This document shows positions 16,939 through 25,543 of a DNA stretch of 64,000 bases, one piece after another. A model generated the notes under the pieces. The model ran no database searches, was not told where the DNA came from, and worked only from the letters and a program-made list of their open reading frames with translations. The position numbers were made by a program, and so were the translations under genes. Source of the DNA: Anaeromyxobacter dehalogenans 2CP-C (GTDB taxonomy: Bacteria > Myxococcota > Myxococcia > Myxococcales > Anaeromyxobacteraceae); NCBI RefSeq assembly GCF_000013385.1, contig NC_007760.1:2543001-2607000 (forward strand), in the 5' to 3' direction. Position 1 is the stretch's first letter. Every line of letters starts with the position of its first letter.

Positions 16939-18203
16939 GCCACCGCCTGCGCCTCGCGGGCGAGCCCCTCCACCACCGAGTGGAACCCCTTGAACTGCTC
17001 CATGCGCGCGGCGGGGAAGCGGCGGCGGATCTCCTCGGCGAGGCGCGGGACCCGGGCGGTGCCGCCGGTGCAGCAGACGGCCCCGATCTCCTCCGCCGCG
17101 ACGCCGGCCCGGCGCACCGTCTCGTCCAGGCAGGCCAGGATCGCGTCCACCTCGCGCCGGCAGGCCTTCTCGAAGCCGGCGCGGGTCACCGGCTCGCGCA
17201 CCTCGATGCCGGGGTGCGACAGCTCCACCCGCGCGCGGGCGGCGCCCGACAGCTCGCGCTTGGCGCGCTCGATGGCCTCGAACACCTGGAAGCCGAGCGT
17301 CTCCTCGACCATGACCGTGAGCTGGTCCATGCGCCGCCGGTCCTCGTCGGAGAGCGACCAGCGGCGCACGTCGGCGAGGAAGCTCGCCACGTCGCGCCGC
17401 TGCAGGATCGACAGGTGCGCGGGGGAGCAGAGGTGCTGCACGATCCCCTGCGGCATGCGGAGCACGTTCTTGCCGAACGGGACCCGGTACAGGACCTCCG
17501 CCCCGAAGTGCCGCGCCACCCGGTCGCGCATGATCGACGCGTCGAGCGCGTCGCCCGCCACCGCCACCCCGCCCACGGCGAGCACGTCCTCCCGGGCGAG
17601 GGCGCGCGGCCCCACGCGGAGCACGGTGAAGTCCGAGGTGCCGCCGCCGAAGTCGCCGATGAGCGCCAGCTCCTCGCGCTCCGCGGCGGCGCCGAACGCG
17701 CGCGCCGCCGCCACCGGCTCCGGCAGGAAGCGCACCTCCTCGAAGCCGGCCAGCTCCGCGGCCCGGCGCAGCCGCGCCTCCGCGAACGCGTCGTCCTCGC
17801 CGTCGAAGTGCACCGGGCGGCCGAGCAGCGCCCGCCGCACCTCGACGCCGTAGTGCGCGTCGGCGCGCTCGCGCATCCGGCGCAGCACCGCCGCGACCAG
17901 TTCCTCTGCGGTGAGCATCCGGCCGCGGATGACCGTGCCACGGAACGAGCGCGTGCCGAGGTGGTGCTTGATCGAGCGGAGGAGCCGGGCCTCGCCCCCG
18001 TGCTCCACGAACTGCCGGATCGCCTCCACCCCCACGTGGACGCCCCCCTCGTCGGGGAAGCAGACGATGCTGCGCAGGACGGTCGGATCCGGCGCGTCCG
18101 GGTCGAGCGGCGCGGGGTCGAACGTGCGATCGGCGCAGGCCGCGGCCAGCAGCGAGTTGCTGGTGCCGAAGTCGATCGCGTAGTGGGTGGGCCGGCTGCT
18201 CAT
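16929..18203 (-). CDS. Hsp70 family protein (YegD-like)
   Basis: 424 residues from ATG 18203. It is an actin-fold ATPase with phosphate-1 loop 'AIDFGTSNSLLA', phosphate-2 'IGDFGGGTSDFTVLRVG' and adenosine motif 'CCTGGTARVPRLAEEI'. It is much shorter than DnaK (~640) and lacks the substrate-binding and lid domains, like YegD and other stand-alone Hsp70-like ATPases. The start codon overlaps the stop of the upstream EamA transporter gene (ATGA), so the two are translated together. Confidence 0.88.
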   Translation of the reverse strand: MSSRPTHYAIDFGTSNSLLAAACADRTFDPAPLDPDAPDPTVLRSIVCFPDEGGVHVGVEAIRQFVEHGGEARLLRSIKHHLGTRSFRGTVIRGRMLTAEELVAAVLRRMRERADAHYGVEVRRALLGRPVHFDGEDDAFAEARLRRAAELAGFEEVRFLPEPVAAARAFGAAAEREELALIGDFGGGTSDFTVLRVGPRALAREDVLAVGGVAVAGDALDASIMRDRVARHFGAEVLYRVPFGKNVLRMPQGIVQHLCSPAHLSILQRRDVASFLADVRRWSLSDEDRRRMDQLTVMVEETLGFQVFEAIERAKRELSGAARARVELSHPGIEVREPVTRAGFEKACRREVDAILACLDETVRRAGVAAEEIGAVCCTGGTARVPRLAEEIRRRFPAARMEQFKGFHSVVEGLAREAQAVARG

Positions 18204-19159
18204 CGGGGCGGGCGTTCTACCGCGGACCCGGCGCGCGAGGAAAGTGCCCTCGTGAACGCTCCCCCTCGAGCCGCCGGCGCGATCGCCAGCGCCACGCCGG
18301 CGAGGATGGCGGTCCCGGCCGCGAGCAGCCGCGGGGTGATCGCCTCGCCGAGCAGGCCGGCCGCGGCCAGCGGCACCATCGCCGGGACGGCGAGCTGCAC
18401 CGCCGCGGCGCGCGCCGCGCCGAGCGCCGGCACGACCGTGTACCAGAGCACGTAGCCCACGCCGGAGGCGACCGCTCCGGAGGCGGCGGCGAGCGCGGCC
18501 CCGCGCGCCGTCAGGTGCAGGGTCCCGGCCGAGGCGATCACGAGGCAGAGCGCCAGCGGGACCGCCAGCGCGAAGTTCGCGGCGGTGGCGCCGGCGGGAT
18601 CGCGGACCCCGCGCCCGCGCAAGGTGTAGGCGCCCCATGCGACGCCGGCCGCCAGCATGAGCGCCGCCCCCCGCGCATCCGGCGCGTGCGCGCCCGGGAG
18701 CGTGAGCCAGCCGAGGCCGGCGAGCGCCACCGCCAGGCCCGCCCACTGCCGCCGCGTCGGGCGGGCGCCGCGGAGCACGCTCCAGCCGATCATGGAGGCC
18801 TGCACCGCGAAGAACAGCAGGAACGCGCCCGGGCCCGCGTCGATCCGCCGGTAGGCGAGCGAGAACGCGGCGGCGTACGCGAAGAGCGCCAGCGCCGACC
18901 CGGCGCTCCCGCCCCGCGGCCTCGCCCGGCGCGACGCGAGCGCGAGCCCCCCGAGCGCGGCCGCGCCGGAGGCGAGCCGGATCGCGGTGAACGTCGCGGG
19001 GTCGGCGAGGCCCGGGCGCAGCGCGGCGCGGGCCAGGAGCGAGTTCGCGGCGAAGAAGCCGAGGGTGAGGAGCGTGAGCGCGGCGAGCCGCCCGCGGCCG
19101 GGCGCGGCCGGCGCCGCGTCCGGCACGAGGGGGACCGGGCGTGCCGGGCTGCCGTCCAT
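18200..19159 (-). CDS. EamA/DMT family transporter
   Basis: 319 residues with about ten predicted membrane segments in two EamA repeats. Repeat one starts near residue 28 ('LTLLTLGFFAANSLLARAAL'), repeat two near 165 ('ALMLAAGVAWGAYTLRGRG'). Each ends in the typical 'PxxxxLxxxxxLGE' sequence, the second as 'AVPAMVPLAAAGLLGEAI'. Members export amino acids, metabolites or sugars, and the substrate cannot be read from sequence. It overlaps the Hsp70-like gene by 4 bp. Confidence 0.87.
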   Translation of the reverse strand: MDGSPARPVPLVPDAAPAAPGRGRLAALTLLTLGFFAANSLLARAALRPGLADPATFTAIRLASGAAALGGLALASRRARPRGGSAGSALALFAYAAAFSLAYRRIDAGPGAFLLFFAVQASMIGWSVLRGARPTRRQWAGLAVALAGLGWLTLPGAHAPDARGAALMLAAGVAWGAYTLRGRGVRDPAGATAANFALAVPLALCLVIASAGTLHLTARGAALAAASGAVASGVGYVLWYTVVPALGAARAAAVQLAVPAMVPLAAAGLLGEAITPRLLAAGTAILAGVALAIAPAARGGAFTRALSSRAGSAVERPPR

Positions 19160-19265
19160 CCGCGCTCCTTCCGAGTCCGACGCTCGCAGTAGCGAACCGC
19201 GTGCGTCCGGCGCAAGGCTCCCCCGGGGCCGGGCCGCGGCCGGCGAGGCCGGCTACGCTCCCGGC

Positions 19266-20105
19266 ATGACCTCGACGGACGAGAAGCGCCGCGCGTTCCG
19301 CGCGCTCCACCAGGACGGCTGCTTCGTGCTGCCCAACCCGTGGGACGCCGGCACCGCCCGGGCGCTGCAGCGCGCCGGCTTCCGGGCGCTCGCCACCACC
19401 AGCGCCGGGTTCGCGTTCTCGCGCGGCCTGCCCGACGGCGCGGTGGGCTGCCAGGAGATGCTCGCGCACGTTCGCGAGCTGGTCGCCGCCACGCCGCTGC
19501 CGGTGAACGCGGACCTCGAGGACGGCTACGGCGCGACCGCGGAGGAGGTCGCGGCGAACGTGCGGGCGTGCGTGGACGCCGGGGTGGCCGGGCTCTCCAT
19601 CGAGGACGCCACCGGGGATCCCGCGGCGCCGCTGTACCCCGCCGACGAGGCCGTCGCGCGCCTGCGCGCGGCGCGGCGGGCCATCGACGCGGCCGGCGGC
19701 GGCGTGGTGCTCACCGGCCGGAGCGAGGGCTTCGTCGCGGGGCGCCCCGATCTCGCCGAGACCATCCGCCGGCTGGTGGCCTACGCGGAGGCCGGGGCCG
19801 ACTGCCTGTACGCGCCCGGCCTCACCGCGCGCGACCAGGTCGCGGCGGTGGTCCGGGCGGTCGCGCCGAGGCCGGTGAACGTCCTCGCCGGCGGTCCGGC
19901 GTTCACCGTCGCGGAGCTGGCCGCGCTCGGCGTCCGGCGCGTCAGCGTCGGCTCCGCGCTCGCGCGCGCCGCGTGGGGCGCGTTCCTGGAGGCCTCGCGG
20001 GAGATCGCCGAGCGCGGCACGTTCGAGCGCCTCGGCGACGCGCCGGGATACGCCGCGCTGAACGCGCTGCTGCGGCCGGACGCCGCGCAGGGGCACGGCG
20101 CGTGA
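19266..20105 (+). CDS. Isocitrate lyase/PEP mutase superfamily enzyme
   Basis: 279 residues. The (beta/alpha)8 PEP-mutase/ICL fold is recognised by 'LPNPWDAGTARALQRAGF', 'ATTSAGFAFSRG', the metal-binding 'VNADLEDGYG' and 'GLSIEDATGD'. The catalytic Lys-Lys-Cys-Gly-His loop of isocitrate and methylisocitrate lyases is absent, so it is not a classical ICL. It may be a C-C or C-P bond lyase or oxaloacetate-type hydrolase. It has no clear operon partner. Confidence 0.85.
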   Translation: MTSTDEKRRAFRALHQDGCFVLPNPWDAGTARALQRAGFRALATTSAGFAFSRGLPDGAVGCQEMLAHVRELVAATPLPVNADLEDGYGATAEEVAANVRACVDAGVAGLSIEDATGDPAAPLYPADEAVARLRAARRAIDAAGGGVVLTGRSEGFVAGRPDLAETIRRLVAYAEAGADCLYAPGLTARDQVAAVVRAVAPRPVNVLAGGPAFTVAELAALGVRRVSVGSALARAAWGAFLEASREIAERGTFERLGDAPGYAALNALLRPDAAQGHGA

Positions 20106-20106
20106 G

Positions 20107-20155
20107 CATCAGCTTGCTTCGCGCCGCACGATCCAGTCCATAACCGGCGCTGATG
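20107..20155. promoter_or_regulatory. Inverted repeat flanking a possible promoter for the small membrane protein
   Basis: CATCAGC (20107-20113) is mirrored by GCTGATG (20149-20155). Between them lie TTGCTT (20114-20119) and CATAAC (20139-20144), weak -35/-10 candidates with 19-bp spacing. It may also act as the end hairpin of the upstream gene. Confidence 0.25.
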
Positions 20156-20225
20156 GCACATCCGTTCTTGCGCGTTCCGGGCCTGCCGGTTCGCGGGCAT
20201 GTTGCCGACCATCCAAGGAGGCCAC

Positions 20226-20462
20226 ATGCACCACCTCACCGCAGCCCAGGCCGTCAAGGGAACCTTCGCGTGGGCCGTCCTCGCCACGCTCGTCCCGCTG
20301 TTCGGCATCGTCCTCATCCCGATCCTGACGATCGCGGCGATCTGCCGCGGGATCGCCATCGCGGGCGCCGCGCTCGCATCGCTCGTTCGCACGACGCCCA
20401 GCCCCTGGTCCACCGTGGCCGCGCGCGGCCCGATGGCCCGCAGCGGCAACCCGGCGGCCTAG
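20226..20462 (+). CDS. Small membrane protein of unknown function
   Basis: 78 residues beginning MHHLTAAQAVKG, with a full AAGGAGG ribosome-binding site 6 nt before ATG 20226. One or two hydrophobic segments cover residues ~14-52, and the C-terminus is polar with Pro/Arg. Not recognised. The strong Shine-Dalgarno and a hairpin after the stop support a real, well-expressed gene. Confidence 0.6.
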   Translation: MHHLTAAQAVKGTFAWAVLATLVPLFGIVLIPILTIAAICRGIAIAGAALASLVRTTPSPWSTVAARGPMARSGNPAA

Positions 20463-20467
20463 TCGGA

Positions 20468-20499
20468 GCGGCGGCGCGGGGAGCTCGCCGCGCCGCCGC
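20468..20499. terminator. Bidirectional hairpin terminator
   Basis: A perfect 12-bp stem, GCGGCGGCGCGG (20468-20479) with its complement (20488-20499), and an 8-nt loop. It lies between the convergent small membrane protein and OsmC genes. Confidence 0.65.
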
Positions 20500-20519
20500 A
20501 CGCGCGTTCGCGCGCGCGC

Positions 20520-20942
20520 TCAGGCCGTGGTGCGCCGCACGCTCGCCTCGCCGAGCTGGACCGCGGCGCCCCGCCGGAGCGTGCAGGGGATCTCCGCGAT
20601 GCGATCCACCCGCGCGACCAGCTCCGCGAGCTGCGCCTCGCTCGCGTCGCCCGCGACCTCGACGTCGTAGCGGATCCCGGTGGAGACCGCGGGATCGCCG
20701 GCGAAGTCGCCGCGGACGCTGACCCGCACCGAGTCGAGGCGGATCCCGGCCGCGAGCGCCTCCCGGAACAGGTCGTTGGAGACGCAGCCCGCGATCGCCA
20801 GGTGCAGCAGCTCCCCCCCGTTGAACCCGAGCCCTCCCCCGCCCGCAGCCTCCGGCCGGTCGATCACGACCGCGTGCCCGCCCGCGCTGCCGAGGGCCGT
20901 GACGCGCCCTTGCAGGCTGCGGGTCTCCACCTCGAACGCCAT
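20520..20942 (-). CDS. OsmC family protein with both conserved cysteines
   Basis: 140 residues from ATG 20942. The OsmC/YhfA-like fold includes 'GGELLHLAIAGCVSNDLF' (Cys53) and 'IAEIPCTLRRGAAV' (Cys120), both thiol positions expected of the peroxide-reducing family. Length is normal. A cytosolic role in organic peroxide or reactive-sulfur detoxification is likely. It contrasts with the one-Cys OsmC relative earlier in the window. Confidence 0.85.
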   Translation of the reverse strand: MAFEVETRSLQGRVTALGSAGGHAVVIDRPEAAGGGGLGFNGGELLHLAIAGCVSNDLFREALAAGIRLDSVRVSVRGDFAGDPAVSTGIRYDVEVAGDASEAQLAELVARVDRIAEIPCTLRRGAAVQLGEASVRRTTA

Positions 20943-21067
20943 GCCGTTCCCCCTCGCTGGCGCGATCCCTCGCCGGCCGCGGTCGCGCCGCGCGGGGGTT
21001 CTCCTAGCGTGAGGGCCTTCCGCCCGCCGCCCGCGCCCCGCGTCCCACACGGGCGCCGCGCCGCCGG

Positions 21068-22531
21068 TCAGGCGACGCGAGCCGGCGCCGGCGCGTCCAA
21101 ACGCGGGGCCGGAGCCCGCGCGGCCGCCTCGCGCCACCCGGCGTTCCGCGCGTGCATCGCGGCGAGCACGCCGACCATCCGCTCCATGACCGCCTCCGGC
21201 TCGGAGCCCCCGCCGGCGGCCTCGTACACCGCGGCCGCGACCACGTGCGCGGCGTAGGCGCCGGCGCCGTACGCGCGGCCGGCGCGGCCCGGGCCGGAGC
21301 GCCCGCCGCGCCCCGACACCGCCTCGCGCAGGTCCGCCACCACCGCCTCGTCGCGGTCGCGCCAGTCCTGGATCTGCTGCAGCGCCCGCCCCTCCAGCGC
21401 CGGCAGCCGCGTGCGCGCGATGGCCTGCGCCACGAGCGCGGCGGACGCCTTCACCGCCGCAGGCGCCACCTCGGTCTTCCCCAGCCACACGCGCCCGAGA
21501 TCGCGATCCGCCTCCGCCACCAGCCGTTCGGCCCACCTGCCCGCGCCCTCGAAGGACAGGAGCCGAACGGTCTCGGCCGCGAGGTACGCGCGCGCGATGT
21601 CGGCCGGGTGCGGGTCCTCCGCGCGGCCCACGTTCCGGAGCGCGGCCCGGCCGTGCGCCGCCGCGTTCATCGCGCGGAAGTAGCCGACCAGCCCCACCGC
21701 CGCGGCCGGCCCCATGTTCAGGACGCCGAGGACGTCGGCCGCGGTCTCGTCGATCCGCTCGGCCCAGTAGCCGGCGACCTCCGGCGCCATCCCGGCGCCG
21801 AGCAGCCGCTCGCGCACCGCCCCCGCCAGCTGGGCGCGGAGCCCGACGTCGGCCTCGAGGACGTCGTGCCCCGCGGTCTCGTGCGCGAGCGCCGGCCAGG
21901 CGAGCAGGCCCGCCGAGGCGTTCGCGGCCGGCAGGCTCACCACGGCCGCCTTCACGCCGACCGCCGCGGTGGCCGTCGCGGGCCAGGTGTACGGCCCGGT
22001 CTCGGCGCTGCCCCACCGGACGAGCGGCGGGACCACGCCGTGGTCCGGCGGCTTCACGCCGCGGCGGTCCTCGGCGGAGAGGAAGCCCTCGTACAGATCG
22101 CTCACCACCTCCTGGAACGCCGCGGTGGCGCGGGCCCGGTGGCCCTCTCCGCGCTGCAGGACCGCCTGGGCGACGTCGAGCAGCAGCCGCGCGCCGGCCT
22201 GGCGATCCGGGTCCTCGCGGAGCAGGCGCGCAAAGCCGCCCGGGCCGAGCTGGTCCAGGGTCCGGAGGAGCGGCTCGGCCACCGCGCGCCGGTAGGCGGC
22301 CGGCAGGCCTGCGCTCGCCTTCGCGAGCCGGGCGCGGAGCGCCGCGAACGTGGCCGGGTCGGGCGGGCCGCCGGCGCCGGAGAGCGCGGCGGCGCGCGCC
22401 TCCTCGACGGCCGCGGGCAGGCCGGCGAGCGCGACGGGATCGGGCCGGACCGGCGTCGCGACCGCGCCGACGGGCGCGGTGGCGGAAAGGGAAAGCGGGA
22501 GCGGCGAAGCGGACGCGGTTCCGACGAGCAT
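21068..22531 (-). CDS. Uncharacterised protein with gluzincin-like HExxGHD zinc motif
   Basis: 487 residues from ATG 22531, with GGAGG about 8 nt upstream. No family is firmly recognised. The N-terminal ~30 residues are Ala/Ser-rich and could be a weak export signal. Near residue 210 'LAHETAGHDVLEADVG' resembles a zinc-protease helix. About 45 residues on, 'ERIDETAADVLGVL' resembles the second helix that supplies the third Glu ligand in gluzincins. The rest is helical and Ala-rich. A metallopeptidase role is inference. The AraC-type regulator gene lies upstream on the same strand, 113 bp away. Confidence 0.7.
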   Translation of the reverse strand: MLVGTASASPLPLSLSATAPVGAVATPVRPDPVALAGLPAAVEEARAAALSGAGGPPDPATFAALRARLAKASAGLPAAYRRAVAEPLLRTLDQLGPGGFARLLREDPDRQAGARLLLDVAQAVLQRGEGHRARATAAFQEVVSDLYEGFLSAEDRRGVKPPDHGVVPPLVRWGSAETGPYTWPATATAAVGVKAAVVSLPAANASAGLLAWPALAHETAGHDVLEADVGLRAQLAGAVRERLLGAGMAPEVAGYWAERIDETAADVLGVLNMGPAAAVGLVGYFRAMNAAAHGRAALRNVGRAEDPHPADIARAYLAAETVRLLSFEGAGRWAERLVAEADRDLGRVWLGKTEVAPAAVKASAALVAQAIARTRLPALEGRALQQIQDWRDRDEAVVADLREAVSGRGGRSGPGRAGRAYGAGAYAAHVVAAAVYEAAGGGSEPEAVMERMVGVLAAMHARNAGWREAAARAPAPRLDAPAPARVA

Positions 22532-22644
22532 GTGCACCCTCCGTGGTGGGGACGGGCGCAGATGCCACGGGCGTGCCGGGCGAACGGGCGCGGGATCTCG
22601 CGCGAGGCGCGCGCAAGGCGGTCGCGGCGCGGACGGATCGGCGG

Positions 22645-23649
22645 CTACGCGGCCGGGCCCGGGCGACCGTCGGGCCGCGGGGCGGCGCGCCGCCGGCGCC
22701 AGGTGGCGGGCGGCTCGCCGACGCACTTCTTGAAGGCGCGGTTGAACGCGGCCTCGGAGGCGTAGCCCACCTGCGCGGCGATGGAGGCCACCCCCTCGCG
22801 CGTGGTGGCGAGCAGCCCGGCCGCGACCTGCATCCGCCACCGCGCGAGGTACTGCATGGGCGGCTCGCCGACGAGCGCCGCGAACCGCTCCGCCAGCGAC
22901 GACCGGGCCAGCCCGGCGGCGCGCGCCAGCCGCTCCAGCGACCAGGGATCCGCGGGGCGCGCGTGGAGCGCCGCCAGGGCCCGGCTCACGTGCGGATCCG
23001 AGAGCGCCGCCAGCCACCCGGCGCGGCCGGGCGGGAGCGCCTCCAGGTGCCGCCGCACCATCTCCAGGAACATCAGCTCCGCGAGCCGGCTCAGGACGCC
23101 CTCGCCGCCCGGCCCCGGCGCCCTCGCCTCCGCCTCGGCCACCTCGAGGAAGCGCGTCAGCCAGCCGCGGCGCGGGCCGTCCCGGTCGCTCGCGCGCAGC
23201 ACGCGCGGCAGGGAGGCGAGCAGCGGGTTGAACGGGCGCGCGTCGCACCCGAAGAAGCCGCACAGCACCTCGGTCTCGGAGGGCCCGGCGCCGACCCGCA
23301 CCAGGAACGGCCGCGGCGCGCTCCGCGCCAGCCCGTACGGCGCGAGCTCCGGCGGGCCGCCGCGAAGGCCGGCCGCGCTCGACAGCACGTGCGCGTCGCC
23401 GTGCGGGAAGCAGATCACGTCGCCCGCCTCCAGCGCGACCGGCTGCTCGCCCACGATCCCGGCCAGGCAGCGACCGCGCGCCACCGCGTGGAACTCGATG
23501 ACGTGGTCCGCGCCGGGCATCACCTGCGCTGCGATCGCGCGGGACGGCGGCGCCTCGGCGGCCCAGGGCGGCGCGCCCTCGACGCGAAAGAACACCGAGC
23601 CGGTGAGGCGCACCGAGGTCAGCACGTCGGCCAGCGGATCCGCGCCCAT
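22645..23649 (-). CDS. AraC family transcriptional regulator with cupin domain
   Basis: 334 residues from ATG 23649. The N-terminal cupin-like AraC-binding domain (about 1-190) has 'LEAGDVICFPHGDAHVL'. The C-terminal double helix-turn-helix (about 220-315) has 'WSLERLARAAGLARSSLAERF', 'EPPMQYLARWRMQ' and the signature 'VGYASEAAFNRAFKKCVGEPP'. It belongs to the cupin_6 AraC group that often controls oxidoreductases or methyltransferases. It is divergent from the methyltransferase gene, with a 159-bp shared region. Confidence 0.9.
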   Translation of the reverse strand: MGADPLADVLTSVRLTGSVFFRVEGAPPWAAEAPPSRAIAAQVMPGADHVIEFHAVARGRCLAGIVGEQPVALEAGDVICFPHGDAHVLSSAAGLRGGPPELAPYGLARSAPRPFLVRVGAGPSETEVLCGFFGCDARPFNPLLASLPRVLRASDRDGPRRGWLTRFLEVAEAEARAPGPGGEGVLSRLAELMFLEMVRRHLEALPPGRAGWLAALSDPHVSRALAALHARPADPWSLERLARAAGLARSSLAERFAALVGEPPMQYLARWRMQVAAGLLATTREGVASIAAQVGYASEAAFNRAFKKCVGEPPATWRRRRAAPRPDGRPGPAA

Positions 23650-23808
23650 CGAGCCCCCCTCGTGATGCTCCGTGGGCCGGCAGGCCCCGGTCAGGTCGCG
23701 GACGGACGGGCAACGAACACGGCGGGGCGAGCAGGTCCGGACCGGCCCGGGTTTCCTAGATCCCGCGCGGCATCCACGCCACCCGACCTGAACCCAAGGA
23801 GCCCGCAC

Positions 23809-24669
23809 ATGAACGGCACCGCTTCCCCCTCCCCCATCCCCACGACGCCCGCCATGCCGCCCCCGGGCCTCGACCTCGCCGCGGTGAAGGCCCGGCAGCA
23901 GTCCACCTGGAGCTCGGGCGACTACGCGGTGATCGGCACGACGCTGCAGATCGTCGGCGAGACGCTCTGCGAGGCGGCCGCGGTGTCCGCCGGCGAGCGC
24001 GTGCTCGACGTGGCCTGCGGCAACGGCAACGCCGCGCTCGCGGCCGCGCGCCGCTTCGCGCGCGTGACCGGCGTCGATTACGTCCCCACGCTGCTCGAGC
24101 GGGCCGGCGCCCGCGCCGCCGCCGACGGCCTGCCGCTGGAGCTGCGCGAGGGCGACGCCGAGGCGCTCCCGTTCGAGGCCGGCGCGTTCGACGTCGTGCT
24201 CTCGACGTTCGGCGTGATGTTCACGCCCGACCAGGCGCGCGCCGCCGGCGAGCTGCTCCGCGTGTGCCGGTCCGGCGGCCGCATCGCGCTCGCGTCCTGG
24301 ACGCCGGACGGCTTCATCGGGAAGGTCTTCCAGGTGGTGGGCCGGCACGTCCCGCCGCCCCCCGGCCTCAGGCCGCCCGCCGCGTGGGGCACCGAGGCGC
24401 GCCTCCACGAGCTCTTCGTCCCCGGCGCCCGCGAGGTCCGCGCGCAGCGCCGCGAGTACGCGTTCCGCTACCGCTCGGCGGCGCACTGGGTGGAGGTGTT
24501 CCGCACCTGGTACGGCCCCATCCACCGCGCGTTCGCGGCGCTCCCCGCCGAGGCGCGGCCCGCGCTGGAGCGCGACCTGCTCGCGCTGCTCGGGGAGGCG
24601 AACACCGCGACCGACGGCACGCTCGTGGTGCCGGGCACGTACCTCGAGGCCGTGATCGTCCGGGCGTAG
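23809..24669 (+). CDS. Class I SAM-dependent methyltransferase
   Basis: 286 residues from ATG 23809, preceded by AAGGAG. The SAM fold motif I is 'VLDVACGNGNAALAAA' (~residue 65), followed by 'VTGVDYVPTLLERA', motif post-II 'EGDAEALPFEAGAFDVVLS' and 'RVCRSGGRIALASW'. It is a ubiE/UPF-type small-molecule methyltransferase; the substrate is unknown. The adjacent divergent AraC regulator is its probable controller. Confidence 0.87.
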   Translation: MNGTASPSPIPTTPAMPPPGLDLAAVKARQQSTWSSGDYAVIGTTLQIVGETLCEAAAVSAGERVLDVACGNGNAALAAARRFARVTGVDYVPTLLERAGARAAADGLPLELREGDAEALPFEAGAFDVVLSTFGVMFTPDQARAAGELLRVCRSGGRIALASWTPDGFIGKVFQVVGRHVPPPPGLRPPAAWGTEARLHELFVPGAREVRAQRREYAFRYRSAAHWVEVFRTWYGPIHRAFAALPAEARPALERDLLALLGEANTATDGTLVVPGTYLEAVIVRA

Positions 24670-24877
24670 CGCCGCGGCGCGGCCGGCGTCCGCCGCCCCC
24701 ACGACGCCAGGCGCCTGACGCCACGCGCGCGCGGAGCCGCGCCGGGGCCTCGGGGTGGCGCCCGACCCCGCGCGGCGACCCGCGCACGCGCGCGGCGCCC
24801 AGGCCTCCGCGGCGCGCGCGCCCGCGGCACATCGGGTGCAACCGCCCTCCTCGACAGCGTCACTCAACGGAGGGTGA

Positions 24878-25399
24878 ATGACCGCAACTCGATCGAGCCG
24901 CCTCGCCGCCCTGACCTCCCGCACCGCGCTCCCGCCCGCGGCGGCCGCCGCGCTCCTGTGCGCCGCCGCCGCGCTGCCGCTGCGGGCCGCGGCCGGATGG
25001 GAGGCGGAGCCGACGCGGTGGGAGGAGCTCCACTCGCCGCTCGCGGACGCGCCCGTCGAGGCCTGCGTCGCGTGCCACGAGGAGGCGTTCATGCCGCACG
25101 GGAACCACCCGGTCGGCGTCGCCTACGCGCCCGACGCCTGGTCCTCGCTGCGGCCTCGCGCCGAGGTGGAGCGCCGCGGCGTGGCGCTCCCGGACGGCCG
25201 CGTGCACTGCTGGAGCTGCCACGCGCTGCGCTCGCGCTGGCGCTACCACCTGGCCATCCCCGACGGCGCGCCGACGCGTCCGCGCGTCGTCGCCGGCGAC
25301 CCGTCCACGTACGAGGACACCTCGCGCGCGCCGCTCCCCGCCGGCGCCGACGTGAGCCCGAAGCCGCTCTGCCAGGCCTGCCACACGTACGGCGACTGA
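24878..25399 (+). CDS. Periplasmic triheme c-type cytochrome
   Basis: 173 residues with an export signal (about 1-40, ending 'LPLRAAAG'). It has three heme-binding CxxCH motifs, CVACH (~residue 67), CWSCH (~112) and CQACH (~166). Further His residues, such as in 'MPHGNHPVG', are candidate distal ligands for bis-His hemes. It is not NapB or NrfH by motif spacing. No reductase gene is adjacent. It probably shuttles electrons in the periplasm; this is inference from the class. Confidence 0.85.
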   Translation: MTATRSSRLAALTSRTALPPAAAAALLCAAAALPLRAAAGWEAEPTRWEELHSPLADAPVEACVACHEEAFMPHGNHPVGVAYAPDAWSSLRPRAEVERRGVALPDGRVHCWSCHALRSRWRYHLAIPDGAPTRPRVVAGDPSTYEDTSRAPLPAGADVSPKPLCQACHTYGD

Positions 25400-25543
25400 C
25401 CGGGCGCGGCGCCGCGCCTCGACCCCTCGCGCCTGGAGGGGCCCGGCCATTCGCCCGGCTCGCGCTCCGCATCTGCGCGGGAGCCCGTCGGGCCCGCCTG
25501 CGGTAGTCTCTCCCCCGGCGCTCGTCGCCAGGGAGGCCATGCG

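Noticed and set aside
19266-20105. Classical isocitrate lyase
   Set aside because: The catalytic KKCGH loop is absent although the fold matches.
20151-20175. A sigma-54-like TGGCAC near 20154
   Set aside because: The GG-to-GC distance is 13 bp, not 10, so it does not fit the promoter.
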